From contig NZ_BOSE01000010.1 in assembly GCF_018403185.1 (NCBI RefSeq), positions 62,001 to 126,000 of the forward strand: a stretch of DNA of 64,000 nt. Direction: 5' to 3'. The translations under genes were made by a program, and so were the position numbers. Every line of letters begins with the position of its first letter. Position 1 is the stretch's first letter. Source of the stretch: Paenibacillus montaniterrae. GTDB taxonomy: Bacteria > Bacillota > Bacilli > Paenibacillales > Paenibacillaceae. Positions 17,235 through 25,954 of this stretch are shown piece by piece. The notes under the pieces were generated by a model, which was not told where the DNA came from, did no database searches, and saw only the letters and a list, made by a program, of their open reading frames with translations.

Positions 17235-17262
17235 TAAAAATTTTCAAAATATTCGAATTATG

Positions 17263-17278
17263 TTGTGCAATCACACAA
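17263..17278. promoter_or_regulatory. Inverted repeat TTGTG-N6-CACAA in the PucR/transporter gap
   Basis: TTGTGCAATCACACAA has perfect five-base arms and sits in the divergent control region, about 90 bases before the transporter start. It is a candidate operator for the PucR-family protein. An ATTCGAAT palindrome lies just beside it. Confidence 0.35.
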
Positions 17279-17366
17279 TAATAAGCTCGATTTATGTGAG
17301 GGGTTACCAAATAAACAGAAAATTAATGTAAGGAATACTAACATGAATGTTTGGAGTGGGAAAATT

Positions 17367-17951
17367 ATGACAGAGCAATACCTACAATTGATATGGGCGA
17401 TGGTTAAAACGGGCGTAATTGGCTTTGGCGGCGGGCCATCGGTAGTTCCGCTTATTCGTCATGAAGCAGTGCAGCAGTATCGATGGCTGAATGATGATGA
17501 ATTTGGAGAAATATTCGTGCTGGCCAATACGCTGCCCGGCCCGATCGCAACGAAAATGGCAGGCTACCTGGGCTATCAGCTGAAGGGAGTGCCTGGCGCA
17601 ATTGTGGCGGTGCTGGCGCATATCTTTCCGTCGTCTCTGGCGATGATAGTATGCATGTCAATGGTTAGTTTTTTTAGTAGCTCTCCGATCGTACAGGGGA
17701 TGATTAGCGCGGTTGTGCCCGTTGTTGCAGTAATGCTTGGCATGATGGCCTATGAATTTGCTGAAAAAGCGGTGAAGGGCTTGGGGATTCTCGCCGGAGT
17801 GGGCAGCTTTGCACTGGCTTTGGCGCTGCTTGCCTGGATTGATTTGCATCCGGCAATCGTCATTTTACTGTTTATGCTGTACGGAAGCTTTCACTTCTCG
17901 TTAACTGCTCGTTGGAAGGCAGGGCGCAAGCAAGAAGGAGGCGAGCAGTAA
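17367..17951 (+). CDS. Chromate-type transporter, first half-size subunit
   Basis: This 194-residue membrane protein is a short-chain member of the chromate ion transporter (CHR/ChrA) family. The conserved FGGGPSVVPLIRHE start and the ANTLPGPIATKMAGYLGYQ block are present. The ATG at 17367 is used since GGAGTGGG lies six bases upstream and the family usually begins right before helix 1; an upstream ATG at 17343 with AAGGA is an alternative. The second subunit follows with a one-base overlap. Short-chain members work as pairs with opposite membrane orientation. The natural substrate may be an anion other than chromate. Confidence 0.85.
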   Translation: MTEQYLQLIWAMVKTGVIGFGGGPSVVPLIRHEAVQQYRWLNDDEFGEIFVLANTLPGPIATKMAGYLGYQLKGVPGAIVAVLAHIFPSSLAMIVCMSMVSFFSSSPIVQGMISAVVPVVAVMLGMMAYEFAEKAVKGLGILAGVGSFALALALLAWIDLHPAIVILLFMLYGSFHFSLTARWKAGRKQEGGEQ

Positions 17952-18499
17952 TGGATTGGTTAGAGCTGTTTCGGCTGTTTATGGCATTTCTCGTTTCCAA
18001 TATACTCGGATACGGCGGCGGGCCTGCCAGCATTCCGCTTACATACGCTGAAGTGGTCGACCGCTATGCGTTTGTGACGCCTACTGATTTTTCCAATATT
18101 ATTGCTTTGGGGAATGCGCTGCCTGGGCCGATTGCGACAAAAATTGCTGCATATGTAGGCTATAATGCAGGAGGGGTGTTTGGGTCGTTTGTGGCGCAGG
18201 CGGCAACCGTTGTGCCTTCGATTATTGCGCTTATTATGATGCTGAAGCTGCTGCAGAAGCATCGCGAATCCAAAATCGTCAAAGGAATTGGACTGCTTGT
18301 CCAGCCTGTTATCGCAGTGCTGATGGCTGTGTTAACCTGGGATATGGTGCATGACTCCTTGATTGACATCGGCTGGCTGCAAACGATTTTGCTGGCTGCG
18401 ATCGCCTGGTGGGCAATGGCTGTGAAAAAGATTCACCCTGCATTCGTCGTTGTAGCGGCATTTTTATACGGAGGCATCGTCATTCCGCTGCTGGCATAA
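17951..18499 (+). CDS. Chromate-type transporter, second half-size subunit
   Basis: The 182-residue protein is a paralogue of the preceding one, with YGGGPASIPLTYAE and GNALPGPIATKIAAYVGYN blocks. Its ATG shares the last base of the previous stop codon (TAATG), and AAGGAGG precedes it, so the two are translationally coupled. The longer frame starting at 17912 lies inside the first gene and is not used. Together the two genes equal one full-length ChrA. Confidence 0.85.
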   Translation: MDWLELFRLFMAFLVSNILGYGGGPASIPLTYAEVVDRYAFVTPTDFSNIIALGNALPGPIATKIAAYVGYNAGGVFGSFVAQAATVVPSIIALIMMLKLLQKHRESKIVKGIGLLVQPVIAVLMAVLTWDMVHDSLIDIGWLQTILLAAIAWWAMAVKKIHPAFVVVAAFLYGGIVIPLLA

Positions 18500-18542
18500 A
18501 GCTTGTCAGGAAGGCAGAAAACACGGGAGAGGTAAATGGGAT

Positions 18543-19355
18543 ATGGAATTGAATCATATAAAGGGCTTTATTATTGATCTTGATGGAACGGTTTATGCAG
18601 GACAGCATGCACTTGCAGGAGCGGTAGAGGCGGTTCGCAAGCTGCAGCAATATAACATTCCATTTGTTTTTTTAAGCAACCGCGGCAATTATTCGCGGAA
18701 AATGTGTCAGGAAAAGCTAAGCAAGATGGGGATCGAGGTGCCGCAGCACGCGATTGTGCTTAGCTCAACGGTTACCGCCCATTTTTTGCAGCAGCATTAT
18801 ACAGGAGAAGCAGTTTGGCCATTCGGCGATTCGGGTCTGGAGGAGGAGCTGCGCTCGCATCATATTCCAATTGCAGACGTGCCGGAATCTGCCCGTTGGT
18901 TGGTCATTACCTTGCATGAAAGCTTAACCTATCGTGAGCTGAATTTGGCCTTTCGCGCGGTCAGAAATGGAGCCTCGATTATCGCCACGAACAATGATCG
19001 CATGTTTCCTGGCGAGGAGGGAGACTGCATTGATGTTGCAGGCATGATTGGCGCAATTGTGCATGCGACGGGCGAGTCTGTGGCTCATGTGATGGGCAAG
19101 CCGTCTGCTCTTATGGCTCATACCGCTTTGGCGGCGCTGGATGGTCTGCAGGCCGAACAATGCGTCGTTGTAGGGGATAGTCTCGGCTCTGATATTGGTC
19201 TTGGCAAGCAGCACGGCATGGCTACCGCACTCGTACTGACAGGCAATACGACGCGCGAGCAGGCGCTTGCATATGAGCATCAGCCTGATCTTATATGCGA
19301 CGATCTAAAGCAGCTTGTTGACCATTACATCGAGCAGTTAAATGAAAGAGGCTAA
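18543..19355 (+). CDS. HAD superfamily class IIA phosphatase (NagD-like)
   Basis: This 270-residue soluble protein is a HAD-IIA sugar or nucleotide phosphatase. The nucleophile motif is DLDGTVY (near residue 12), motif II is FLSNRG, the substrate cap follows, and motifs III and IV are the Lys in MGKPS and the acidic VVGDSLGSDI. It follows the chromate-type transporter by 43 bases and may be in its transcript. Natural substrates of this class vary (ribonucleoside monophosphates, sugar phosphates, p-nitrophenyl phosphate), and nothing here decides. Confidence 0.85.
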   Translation: MELNHIKGFIIDLDGTVYAGQHALAGAVEAVRKLQQYNIPFVFLSNRGNYSRKMCQEKLSKMGIEVPQHAIVLSSTVTAHFLQQHYTGEAVWPFGDSGLEEELRSHHIPIADVPESARWLVITLHESLTYRELNLAFRAVRNGASIIATNNDRMFPGEEGDCIDVAGMIGAIVHATGESVAHVMGKPSALMAHTALAALDGLQAEQCVVVGDSLGSDIGLGKQHGMATALVLTGNTTREQALAYEHQPDLICDDLKQLVDHYIEQLNERG

Positions 19356-19356
19356 A

Positions 19357-19416
19357 AACACTACGGAGCAAATCAACTCCGAAAACGATTGTCGGAATGA
19401 TTTGCTCCGTAGTGTT
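19357..19416 (-). terminator. 19-bp perfect hairpin, terminator of namA
   Basis: Left arm 19357-19375 and right arm 19398-19416 pair over 19 bases, with an inner TCCGA/TCGGA stem. On the minus strand the hairpin runs into TTTTTAG, which fits the end of the namA transcript. The arm sequence CGGAGCAAATCAACTCCGAAAA is partly like the repeat units at 15338 and 15439. Confidence 0.75.
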
Positions 19417-19445
19417 GAATAAGCACGAACAAGAAGATTTGAAGC

Positions 19446-20474
19446 TTACATGCCGCGCACATAAGGCTCCGGAGGAGTAATCGTGCCTGTCAGCTGTTTA
19501 ATGGCATGCAGCGCCCAGTAAGGGTCATTAAGCATGCCGCGGCCAATTGCGACAAGATCTGCATCGCCAGCTTCCAGCACCGCTTCAGCAACAGCAGCTT
19601 CTTCCAGCTTGCCGACAGCGATAATCGGCACATCGGGAAATGCTTCCTTGAACGCCTTGGCAAGCGGTACTTGGTAACCTGCGTCATTGCCTGGCTTGAC
19701 AACTGAGACAGGACCTTCTCCTCCCGAAGATACATGGAAGCAATCAACGCCAGCCGCCAAGTAACGCTTGGACAGCTCAATCGCATGCTCCACCTGATAT
19801 CCATCCTGCATATATTCCATCGCAGAAATACGGAACAATAGCGGCATCGACTCCGGCATTACACTGCGTACCGCCTGCACAACCTGCTCACCGAACAAGG
19901 CAAGATCCTTTCCGTATTGATCATCCCGCTTGTTAATGCCCGGCGAATGAAACTGATGAATCAGATAGCCGTGCGCGCCATGCAATTCAATACAGTCAAA
20001 GCCGCAAGCAACTGCGCGAGCTGCAGCTTCCTTGTAGCGCAGCACCATTTGCTCAACCTCTTCAGTAGTCAAGGCATATGGCTTTGGCGTCGTATCATCA
20101 TGTGTAACCGAAATGCTAGACGGTGCAACAGGCAGCTCCGCATCCTGCGCCTTGCGTCCAGCATGAGCGATTTGAATGCCGATTTTGCTGCCATAGCGAT
20201 GAACGGAGTCTACAATTTGCTTAAAAGCAGGAATATGATCATCAGACCAAAGCCCAAGACAACGGTTCGTAATGCGACCGCGCGGCTCGACATTGGTCAT
20301 TTCGACAATGATTAAGCCTGTACCGCCAATCGCGCGCGAGGCGTAATGGATATGATGCCATTCCGTAGGAATGCCATCGTTCGCTTCCACAGAATATTGG
20401 CACATCGGAGCCATTACAATACGATTTTTGAGCTCCATGCCTTTTATGTGAAATGGTTGATTCATATAAGTCAA
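19446..20474 (-). CDS. namA: NADPH dehydrogenase NamA (YqjM-type old yellow enzyme)
   Basis: The 342-residue protein is an FMN-dependent ene-reductase of the thermophilic-like old yellow enzyme class. It shows KNRIVMAPMCQYS with the redox-tuning Cys, the HGAHGYLIHQFHSP block with the substrate-binding His pair and proton donor Tyr, and the YqjM-like VAIGRGMLNDPYW end. Translation probably begins at a TTG (20472-20474) since AGGAGG is 10 bases upstream and the length then matches YqjM; the ATG three codons in is too far from the site. It reduces enones, nitro compounds and similar toxicants with NADPH. Confidence 0.9.
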   Translation of the reverse strand: MTYMNQPFHIKGMELKNRIVMAPMCQYSVEANDGIPTEWHHIHYASRAIGGTGLIIVEMTNVEPRGRITNRCLGLWSDDHIPAFKQIVDSVHRYGSKIGIQIAHAGRKAQDAELPVAPSSISVTHDDTTPKPYALTTEEVEQMVLRYKEAAARAVACGFDCIELHGAHGYLIHQFHSPGINKRDDQYGKDLALFGEQVVQAVRSVMPESMPLLFRISAMEYMQDGYQVEHAIELSKRYLAAGVDCFHVSSGGEGPVSVVKPGNDAGYQVPLAKAFKEAFPDVPIIAVGKLEEAAVAEAVLEAGDADLVAIGRGMLNDPYWALHAIKQLTGTITPPEPYVRGM

Positions 20475-20727
20475 GCTGCATCAGCCTCCTAAATTAAAGC
20501 AGTTTTAACGCTTAGTTTAAGCATACCATATTCGCTGCCGAATTTGCTACTTGAGGCCTTTGCGCCAAAAGTGATGCAATTGTCTATGAAAAAAATTTCA
20601 CATCAGCGTTGAAAAGGTGAAACGGAACAGGGCTCGACTCGTAAATAGAGTGTTGCTGCAAAACTGGATAGAAGTTGCGCTTAGAAGTACGTCGCCAGGT
20701 TTTGCTCAAGCTTAGCGCAAGCAAGCG
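20475..20727. other. Intergenic gap between namA and the TetR gene
   Basis: No gene and no convincing terminator or operator is visible. A weak pair of arms TTGCGCT/AGCGCAA lies near 20676-20725. The namA ribosome site is at about 20485-20490. Confidence 0.4.
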
Positions 20728-21585
20728 TTATCCATGCTTTTTTCCGTTCTGTTGCTGCCGTCTGTAAAGTCGCAGCAGGTAGCTAATATGATGCGATCCT
20801 GGAAAGCTGCGCAAATTATGAAGCATGCCCTCTATAATGGCATTGCTTGGCTGTTCGCTTTGCAGCTGCTGCTGCAAAACGAGCAAGGACTCCTTTTCCA
20901 GCTCCTGATCTGCTCGTTCATATGCAGCTTTAATTTGCTCTTCAATTTTCTGCAATGTCACCGTGTATGTTGAGATTATCCCATAGTTGTTGAAAACATC
21001 CTCGGTCAGAAACGGTTTTTTCGCATGCTTGGCCAGCACATTGATTTTATCGACGAAGCTCTGTGTAATGGCGGAGATGTTGACAGTCCCTTTTTCAAAC
21101 AAAATATATTCGCCATACGCTTTAAGTAAGCCTTTGACACAGAGCACCAGATCGTATTTGGTTTCAACAATCGCCTCACCATAAAGCGATTCAAACAGCT
21201 TAAGCAGTGTATAAGAAAACTGTTTATCGTAAAACACTAACTTATCGAATAGCTGCTTCTCCACCTGATGCGGCCGCTCCCAATTAAATATGGTTGCTAA
21301 GTCGCGATGTGAGCTAAGAAACTCAAACAGCTGGGTGAAGTACATATACATTTTATATTCATCGTCGAGATCGCCACTGACCAAGTGGTCAATTGTGCTG
21401 CCCAATTTCGTGATTACATGATCGATAATAGATAAAAACAACTCTTCCTTGGATTTAAAACTCAAATAAAAAGCGCCCTTCGAAATACCGCAGTGCTCGG
21501 TTATTTCTTGAATTGACGTAGTTTCATAGCCTTTTTTGGCAAACAGCTCAATCGCTGCATCAATAATTAATTGTTTTTTCGACAT
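20728..21585 (-). CDS. TetR-family repressor (YerO-like)
   Basis: The 285-residue protein has a standard TetR N-terminal domain (ETTSIQEITEHCGISKGAFYLSF, split by the turn) and a ligand domain longer than usual (most TetR proteins have about 200 residues). It is divergent from the RND pump gene, the same arrangement as yerO-swrC in Bacillus subtilis. An operator-like inverted repeat sits in the pump promoter at 21621-21634. It is inferred to repress the pump until a membrane-active ligand binds. Confidence 0.85.
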   Translation of the reverse strand: MSKKQLIIDAAIELFAKKGYETTSIQEITEHCGISKGAFYLSFKSKEELFLSIIDHVITKLGSTIDHLVSGDLDDEYKMYMYFTQLFEFLSSHRDLATIFNWERPHQVEKQLFDKLVFYDKQFSYTLLKLFESLYGEAIVETKYDLVLCVKGLLKAYGEYILFEKGTVNISAITQSFVDKINVLAKHAKKPFLTEDVFNNYGIISTYTVTLQKIEEQIKAAYERADQELEKESLLVLQQQLQSEQPSNAIIEGMLHNLRSFPGSHHISYLLRLYRRQQQNGKKHG

Positions 21586-21612
21586 ATTAACTCTCCTCGA
21601 CCAAAGTCCAAG

Positions 21613-21641
21613 TTGACAACTGACTAACTGGTCATTATTAT
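21613..21641 (+). promoter_or_regulatory. RND pump promoter with embedded TetR operator
   Basis: TTGACA (21613-21618), a 17-base spacer and TATTAT (21636-21641) form a strong promoter. The spacer contains TGAC-N6-GTCA (21621-21634), within ACTGACTAACTGGTCATT, a likely site for the divergently encoded TetR protein. Confidence 0.65.
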
Positions 21642-21677
21642 AAAAAACAGCATAGAAATAGTCAAGAAAGGATAGGT

Positions 21678-24600
21678 GTGATAGTGAACTCGATTGTAAA
21701 TTTTGTAGTGCGCAACAAGTTAGCGGTATGGTTGCTGACGCTAATTGTGTTGTTTTCGGGGATTTACTCCTCTGCCAGAATGAAAATGGAGACGATTCCG
21801 GATATTTCGATCCCGTACTTGATGGTAATGGGCGTATATCCTGGAGCGACAGCAGAGCAGGTCATGGAGGACGTCACAATTCCTTTGGAGAAAACATTGG
21901 AAAATTTGAGCGGTGTAAAAACCGTCATGTCCAGTTCCTCTTCAAGCATGGCGAGCATCCAGGTCGAATATGATTATGGAACCGATATGGATGAGGCCAA
22001 GCGCGAGCTGAAATCGGCTTTGGACGATATCACCTTGCCGGAAAATGCGCAGGAGCCAATCGTCTCCTCGATCAGTATGAACATGATGCCTGTATTGGCG
22101 CTCAGCATTAGCAGCACGGAGGATGATATTGTTGATTTGACCAGCACGGTCGAGGAAATTATTTTGCCTAAGCTGCAAAAGGTAGATGGCGTTGCTTCTG
22201 CTTCGATCACTGGTCAGCATATTGAAGAAGTAGAGCTGACTTATGATACTGAAAAAATGGCAAGCCTTGGTGTGACGGAAGAAACGATCACGAATTTGAT
22301 CAAGGCCAGCGATATGTATACGTCTCTTGGCTTGTTTGAATTCTCTGAAGCTGAACAAGCTATTGCGGTAGACGGCAAGTTCATGACAATGGAAGAGCTG
22401 AGCGAGATGCTCATTCCAGTAACGCCTACAGAGACGCATCCAGCGCCAGTTGCCAAGCTTAGCGATTTGGCGACAATCGAAATGGTTGGCAAGGTGCAGT
22501 CGGTTTCTCGCACCAACGGTGAGGATGCTATTGCAATTCAAATCATTAAAGCTCCGGACGCCAATACGGTAACGGTTGTTAACGCGGTCAAGGACTTGAT
22601 GACCGAGGAGCAAGAGCGCTTGTCAGGCTTAGTTGTGGAAACAACGCTTGACCAGGGCGAGCCGATTGAAGAATCTGTTATGACAATGGTGGAGAAAGCG
22701 TTATTCGGTGGTCTTATCGCGATCATTATTATTTTGTTATTCCTGCGCGACATTAAGTCTACGCTCATTGCCATTGTGTCGATTCCGGTTTCTGTATTTA
22801 TGGCGTTGCTCATACTGAACTGGCTCGATATTACATTGAACATTATGACGCTTGGTGCGATTACGGTTGCGATCGGGCGCGTTATCGATGACTCCATCGT
22901 CGTCGTGGAAAACATATATCGAAGACTGCATCTGAAGGACGAGAAGCTTACGGGTCGCGCCTTGATTCGCGAGGCAACGATTGAAATGTTCAAGCCGATT
23001 CTGTCCTCCACACTTGTAACGGTAGCGGTATTCGCGCCGCTAGTGTTTGTAGGCGGCATGGTTGGCGAGCTGTTTGTGCCATTCGCATTGACGATGTCAT
23101 TTGCCTTGATTGCTTCCTTGATCGTGGCGATTACGATCGTTCCGGCAATGTCACACTTCTTGTTCAAGAAAAAGCTTTATGCGCCGAAGGAAGAATCGAA
23201 GCATAAAGAGGTTGGCGCGCTTGCGAAAAAGTACCGCGGCGCTTTGGAATGGACGCTTAAGCATAAAGCGATTACCGCGATTGTTTCAATCGCATTGCTA
23301 GTCGGCAGCTGCTTCCTGCCAGCGGCTATCGGAGTAAGCTTCCTGGGCAGCGACGAAGAAAAGGTTATGTATCTAACGTATTCGCCAAAAGCAGGTGAGC
23401 TGAAGGAGGATACAATCAAGTATGTTACGGAAGTAGAGCAAAAGCTGTTGGAGCGCGAAGATGTTGATATTGTGCAGCTTTCTATCTCATCCTCGGATAG
23501 TGCTGATATGCAAACAATGATGATGGGCGGCGCTGGCGGATCATTGATGTATGTTATTTTTGATCCGGATATGAAAAACTTCCCTGAAGTTCGTGAAGAA
23601 ATCGAGCAGTATGTTGAAGAAATCGGCCATCCGGGACGTTGGGGTAGTCAAAACTTCTCCATGTCTTCCATGTCCAGCAACGAGATCAGCTACACGCTTT
23701 ACAGTGAAAGCCTGGATGATCTGGAGCAATCCGTACTGATGGTTGAAGAGGTTATGCAAAACAGCGAGCAGTTGACAGATGTTTCCTCAACTCGCGAGGA
23801 AAGCTACGAGGAGTTTGTATTCCATGTTGATCAGGCTACCTTGCTGCAGCATGGTTTAACGACAGGGCAAATTGTTATGATGCTTTATCCTGACAACTCC
23901 AAGGATGTACTGACTACTGTAGAAAAAGATGGCAACAAGGTTGAAGTTATTGTACAGAAAGAGGTTATCACGCCTGAATCCGTTGACGATTTGCTGGCGA
24001 CTCCAGTTCCATCAGCTACTGGCGGCGTAGTTCAGTTGAAAGATATTGTTGAGGTTGAAGAAGGCTATGCCTTGAATACATTGGCACGCAGCAAAGGCCA
24101 ATACTACGCTACGGTGTCCGGAACAATTGAGGGTAATGATGTATCGAAGGCATCCAGTGAAATCGACAAAAAGATTGATGATCTGGAATTCCCTAAAGGA
24201 GTAGAGCTTGGAACTGCCGGTGCAATGGCTGATATTCAAGAAACCTTCACTCAGCTAGGAATTGCAATGCTGGCAGCAATCGCGATCGTATACTTCATAC
24301 TGGTCGTAACCTTCGGCGAGGGCTTGGCTCCGTTCGTCATCCTGCTATCCTTGCCATTTACCGTAATCGGGGTATTCGTCGGTCTGCTAATTGCCGGAGA
24401 AACGATTTCGGTTCAAGTTATGATGGGCTTGCTGATGCTCATAGGTATCGTCGTCACGAATGCGATCGTGCTCGTCGACCGGATCATTCATATGGAACGC
24501 GATGGCATGACGCTGCGTGAAGCCATTCTGGAAGCTGGAGCAACTCGCCTGCGTCCGATCCTGATGACAGCTATTGCTACGATTGGTGCGATGATTCCGA

Positions 24601-24764
24601 TGCTGCTTGGTGCAGGCGGAGGTCTTATCTCCAAAGGCTTGGCGATTACCGTAATCGGCGGTCTAACGAGCTCCACCTTGCTAACGCTAATTATTGTACC
24701 GCTTGTATATGAAATGCTTTCGAAAATGCTTAAGAAAAACCGTCGCGAAGTGCTAGACAACTAA
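21678..24764 (+). CDS. swrC: RND-family efflux pump (SwrC/YerP-like)
   Basis: This 1028-residue pump is an RND/AcrB-type exporter with 12 membrane helices and two large extracytoplasmic loops (about residues 35-335 and 560-830). The helix 4 proton-relay acidic pair is in GRVIDDSIVVVENI, and the second half has the paired GIVVTNAIVLVDRI block. Gram-positive relatives such as SwrC export surfactin and other amphiphiles without an outer-membrane channel. It starts with GTG, five bases after AAAGGA. It is controlled by the divergent TetR gene. No membrane-fusion protein gene is adjacent. The match to SwrC is by family and neighbourhood; the substrate is not shown. Confidence 0.85.
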   Translation: MIVNSIVNFVVRNKLAVWLLTLIVLFSGIYSSARMKMETIPDISIPYLMVMGVYPGATAEQVMEDVTIPLEKTLENLSGVKTVMSSSSSSMASIQVEYDYGTDMDEAKRELKSALDDITLPENAQEPIVSSISMNMMPVLALSISSTEDDIVDLTSTVEEIILPKLQKVDGVASASITGQHIEEVELTYDTEKMASLGVTEETITNLIKASDMYTSLGLFEFSEAEQAIAVDGKFMTMEELSEMLIPVTPTETHPAPVAKLSDLATIEMVGKVQSVSRTNGEDAIAIQIIKAPDANTVTVVNAVKDLMTEEQERLSGLVVETTLDQGEPIEESVMTMVEKALFGGLIAIIIILLFLRDIKSTLIAIVSIPVSVFMALLILNWLDITLNIMTLGAITVAIGRVIDDSIVVVENIYRRLHLKDEKLTGRALIREATIEMFKPILSSTLVTVAVFAPLVFVGGMVGELFVPFALTMSFALIASLIVAITIVPAMSHFLFKKKLYAPKEESKHKEVGALAKKYRGALEWTLKHKAITAIVSIALLVGSCFLPAAIGVSFLGSDEEKVMYLTYSPKAGELKEDTIKYVTEVEQKLLEREDVDIVQLSISSSDSADMQTMMMGGAGGSLMYVIFDPDMKNFPEVREEIEQYVEEIGHPGRWGSQNFSMSSMSSNEISYTLYSESLDDLEQSVLMVEEVMQNSEQLTDVSSTREESYEEFVFHVDQATLLQHGLTTGQIVMMLYPDNSKDVLTTVEKDGNKVEVIVQKEVITPESVDDLLATPVPSATGGVVQLKDIVEVEEGYALNTLARSKGQYYATVSGTIEGNDVSKASSEIDKKIDDLEFPKGVELGTAGAMADIQETFTQLGIAMLAAIAIVYFILVVTFGEGLAPFVILLSLPFTVIGVFVGLLIAGETISVQVMMGLLMLIGIVVTNAIVLVDRIIHMERDGMTLREAILEAGATRLRPILMTAIATIGAMIPMLLGAGGGLISKGLAITVIGGLTSSTLLTLIIVPLVYEMLSKMLKKNRREVLDN

Positions 24765-24784
24765 TTAACGAATCGCGACTGCTG

Positions 24785-24841
24785 AAACAGCTCTGCTCAG
24801 CCTGCATATCAGGCTGGGCAGAGCTGTTTTTAGTCTACTCT
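24785..24841 (+). terminator. Terminator of the RND pump gene
   Basis: CAGCTCTGC...CAGCCTG and CAGGCTG...GCAGAGCTG pair around CATAT, with one mismatch, and TTTTT follows. The preceding AAA pairs with part of the T run, so it could also act leftward. Confidence 0.85.
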
Positions 24842-24917
24842 TGCTGGCTGCCAGGCAGGTGCTACAATGCTGCGCATCGGACAGGGGGAGCAAGCTTTGG
24901 ATAACAGGGCCTTTGGG

Positions 24918-25751
24918 TTACAGGCTGATGTTATGCGCTGCTGCTACGGAGCGGATATAAGCTGCTGCTTCTGCCACCTGCTCATTGGTCGACAGATGCT
25001 CGATTATAACGGGAATGTCTCGCTGCAGCGCGTGCAGCTGCCGCAGCAGCACATCGTAGCGCAAATTGCCGCGTCCCGGAACAACCTCATCAAGATGAAG
25101 CGTCAGCTTCGGCTGCAAATAAACATCCTTGGCATGAACATTGACAATATGGGCTCCCAGCTTTTGAATAAAATCGGTAATTAGCTGATCGCTATAATAA
25201 TAGACATCAGGGCTGTTAATAATGTTAACGGGATCAAAATGAACGGCAAATTGCGGACGATCTATCGCCTGGAGCAAGCGCAAATAGCTGTCTGCGCTGT
25301 TGGGATAAACCCAGGGCATCATTTCCAGCGCATATTTGGCTCGAGTCGGCTTCACCTGATCGATTATAGCGCGCACCGTATCGACAATTAAGGCAAAAGT
25401 GTCCTCGCTCAAATTGAGCTCATGCGGCCCATCCCATACTGTTCCTCTCGAGCCTGCAATATTTACGCAAACGCGCGCTCCGATTTCATCCGCAAGCTGA
25501 AGCCGCTCCGCACAGTAGGAAATCGCCTGCTGCGCGATGCTTTGGTCAAGGCTGATTGGATTGCTCCAGGCGCCCACTTCAGCAATTACAATATCGCTGC
25601 GCTCGGCTTGCTTGAGATATTCCTGCATTAAGGGGCGATCCTTGCCATCAAAGGGGCAGGTCGCAGCGCGAAAGCCTGCGCGCTGCATCGCCTGAGCCCA
25701 CAGCTCCGGCTGCTGATCCTCAAGAAATACTTGTCCTCCAAGTCGTAGCAT
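24918..25751 (-). CDS. Sugar phosphate isomerase/epimerase-like TIM barrel protein
   Basis: The 277-residue protein belongs to the AP endonuclease 2/xylose-isomerase-like TIM barrel family. Metal-ligand blocks are visible: ALEMMPWVYPN (Glu), AVHFDPVN (Asp), VNVHAKD (His) and VIIEHLS (Glu). Such proteins isomerise or epimerise sugars, inositol derivatives or keto-acids with a divalent metal. It diverges from a LacI-family gene and has a LacI-type operator in front of its start, so it is probably induced by the same sugar. The specific reaction is unknown. Confidence 0.82.
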   Translation of the reverse strand: MLRLGGQVFLEDQQPELWAQAMQRAGFRAATCPFDGKDRPLMQEYLKQAERSDIVIAEVGAWSNPISLDQSIAQQAISYCAERLQLADEIGARVCVNIAGSRGTVWDGPHELNLSEDTFALIVDTVRAIIDQVKPTRAKYALEMMPWVYPNSADSYLRLLQAIDRPQFAVHFDPVNIINSPDVYYYSDQLITDFIQKLGAHIVNVHAKDVYLQPKLTLHLDEVVPGRGNLRYDVLLRQLHALQRDIPVIIEHLSTNEQVAEAAAYIRSVAAAHNISL

Positions 25752-25813
25752 TGATTATTCCTCCTTCATTCGTTTGTCAATATAGCTTGCTTCGCTTATA
25801 GCGACAGATTATC

Positions 25814-25830
25814 ATGAACGCGCGTTTATG
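25814..25830. promoter_or_regulatory. LacI-type operator 1
   Basis: Read on the minus strand the site is CATAAACGCGCGTTCAT, with a perfect AACGCGCGTT palindrome (25817-25826). It matches operator 2 at 13 of 15 core positions and lies 60-80 bases upstream of the isomerase start. Confidence 0.65.
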
Positions 25831-25921
25831 TAAATGCTTTCTTTCCTTGCCAGCTTCTATACAAAGCAGATTGTCAAACAGCATGTTGACAACAAAAGGA
25901 AGCGACGTCTATGATAAGAAT

Positions 25922-25937
25922 GTAAACACGCGTTTAT
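25922..25937. promoter_or_regulatory. LacI-type operator 2
   Basis: GTAAACACGCGTTTAT has the LacI-type central CG and near-symmetric arms. It stands 18 bases ahead of the LacI gene start and about 107 bases from operator 1, so autoregulation and looping are possible. Confidence 0.65.
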
Positions 25938-25954
25938 TAAAGGTAGGGTTTAAT

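Noticed and set aside
21942..23167. Two long minus-strand ORFs opposite the RND pump gene
   Set aside because: They lie fully inside an intact, recognisable RND gene and have no ribosome sites or family features.
25814..25954. LacI gene starting at the ATG at 25814
   Set aside because: This would put about 47 non-homologous residues before the helix-turn-helix and run translation through both operators. The TTG at 25955 has a good ribosome site.
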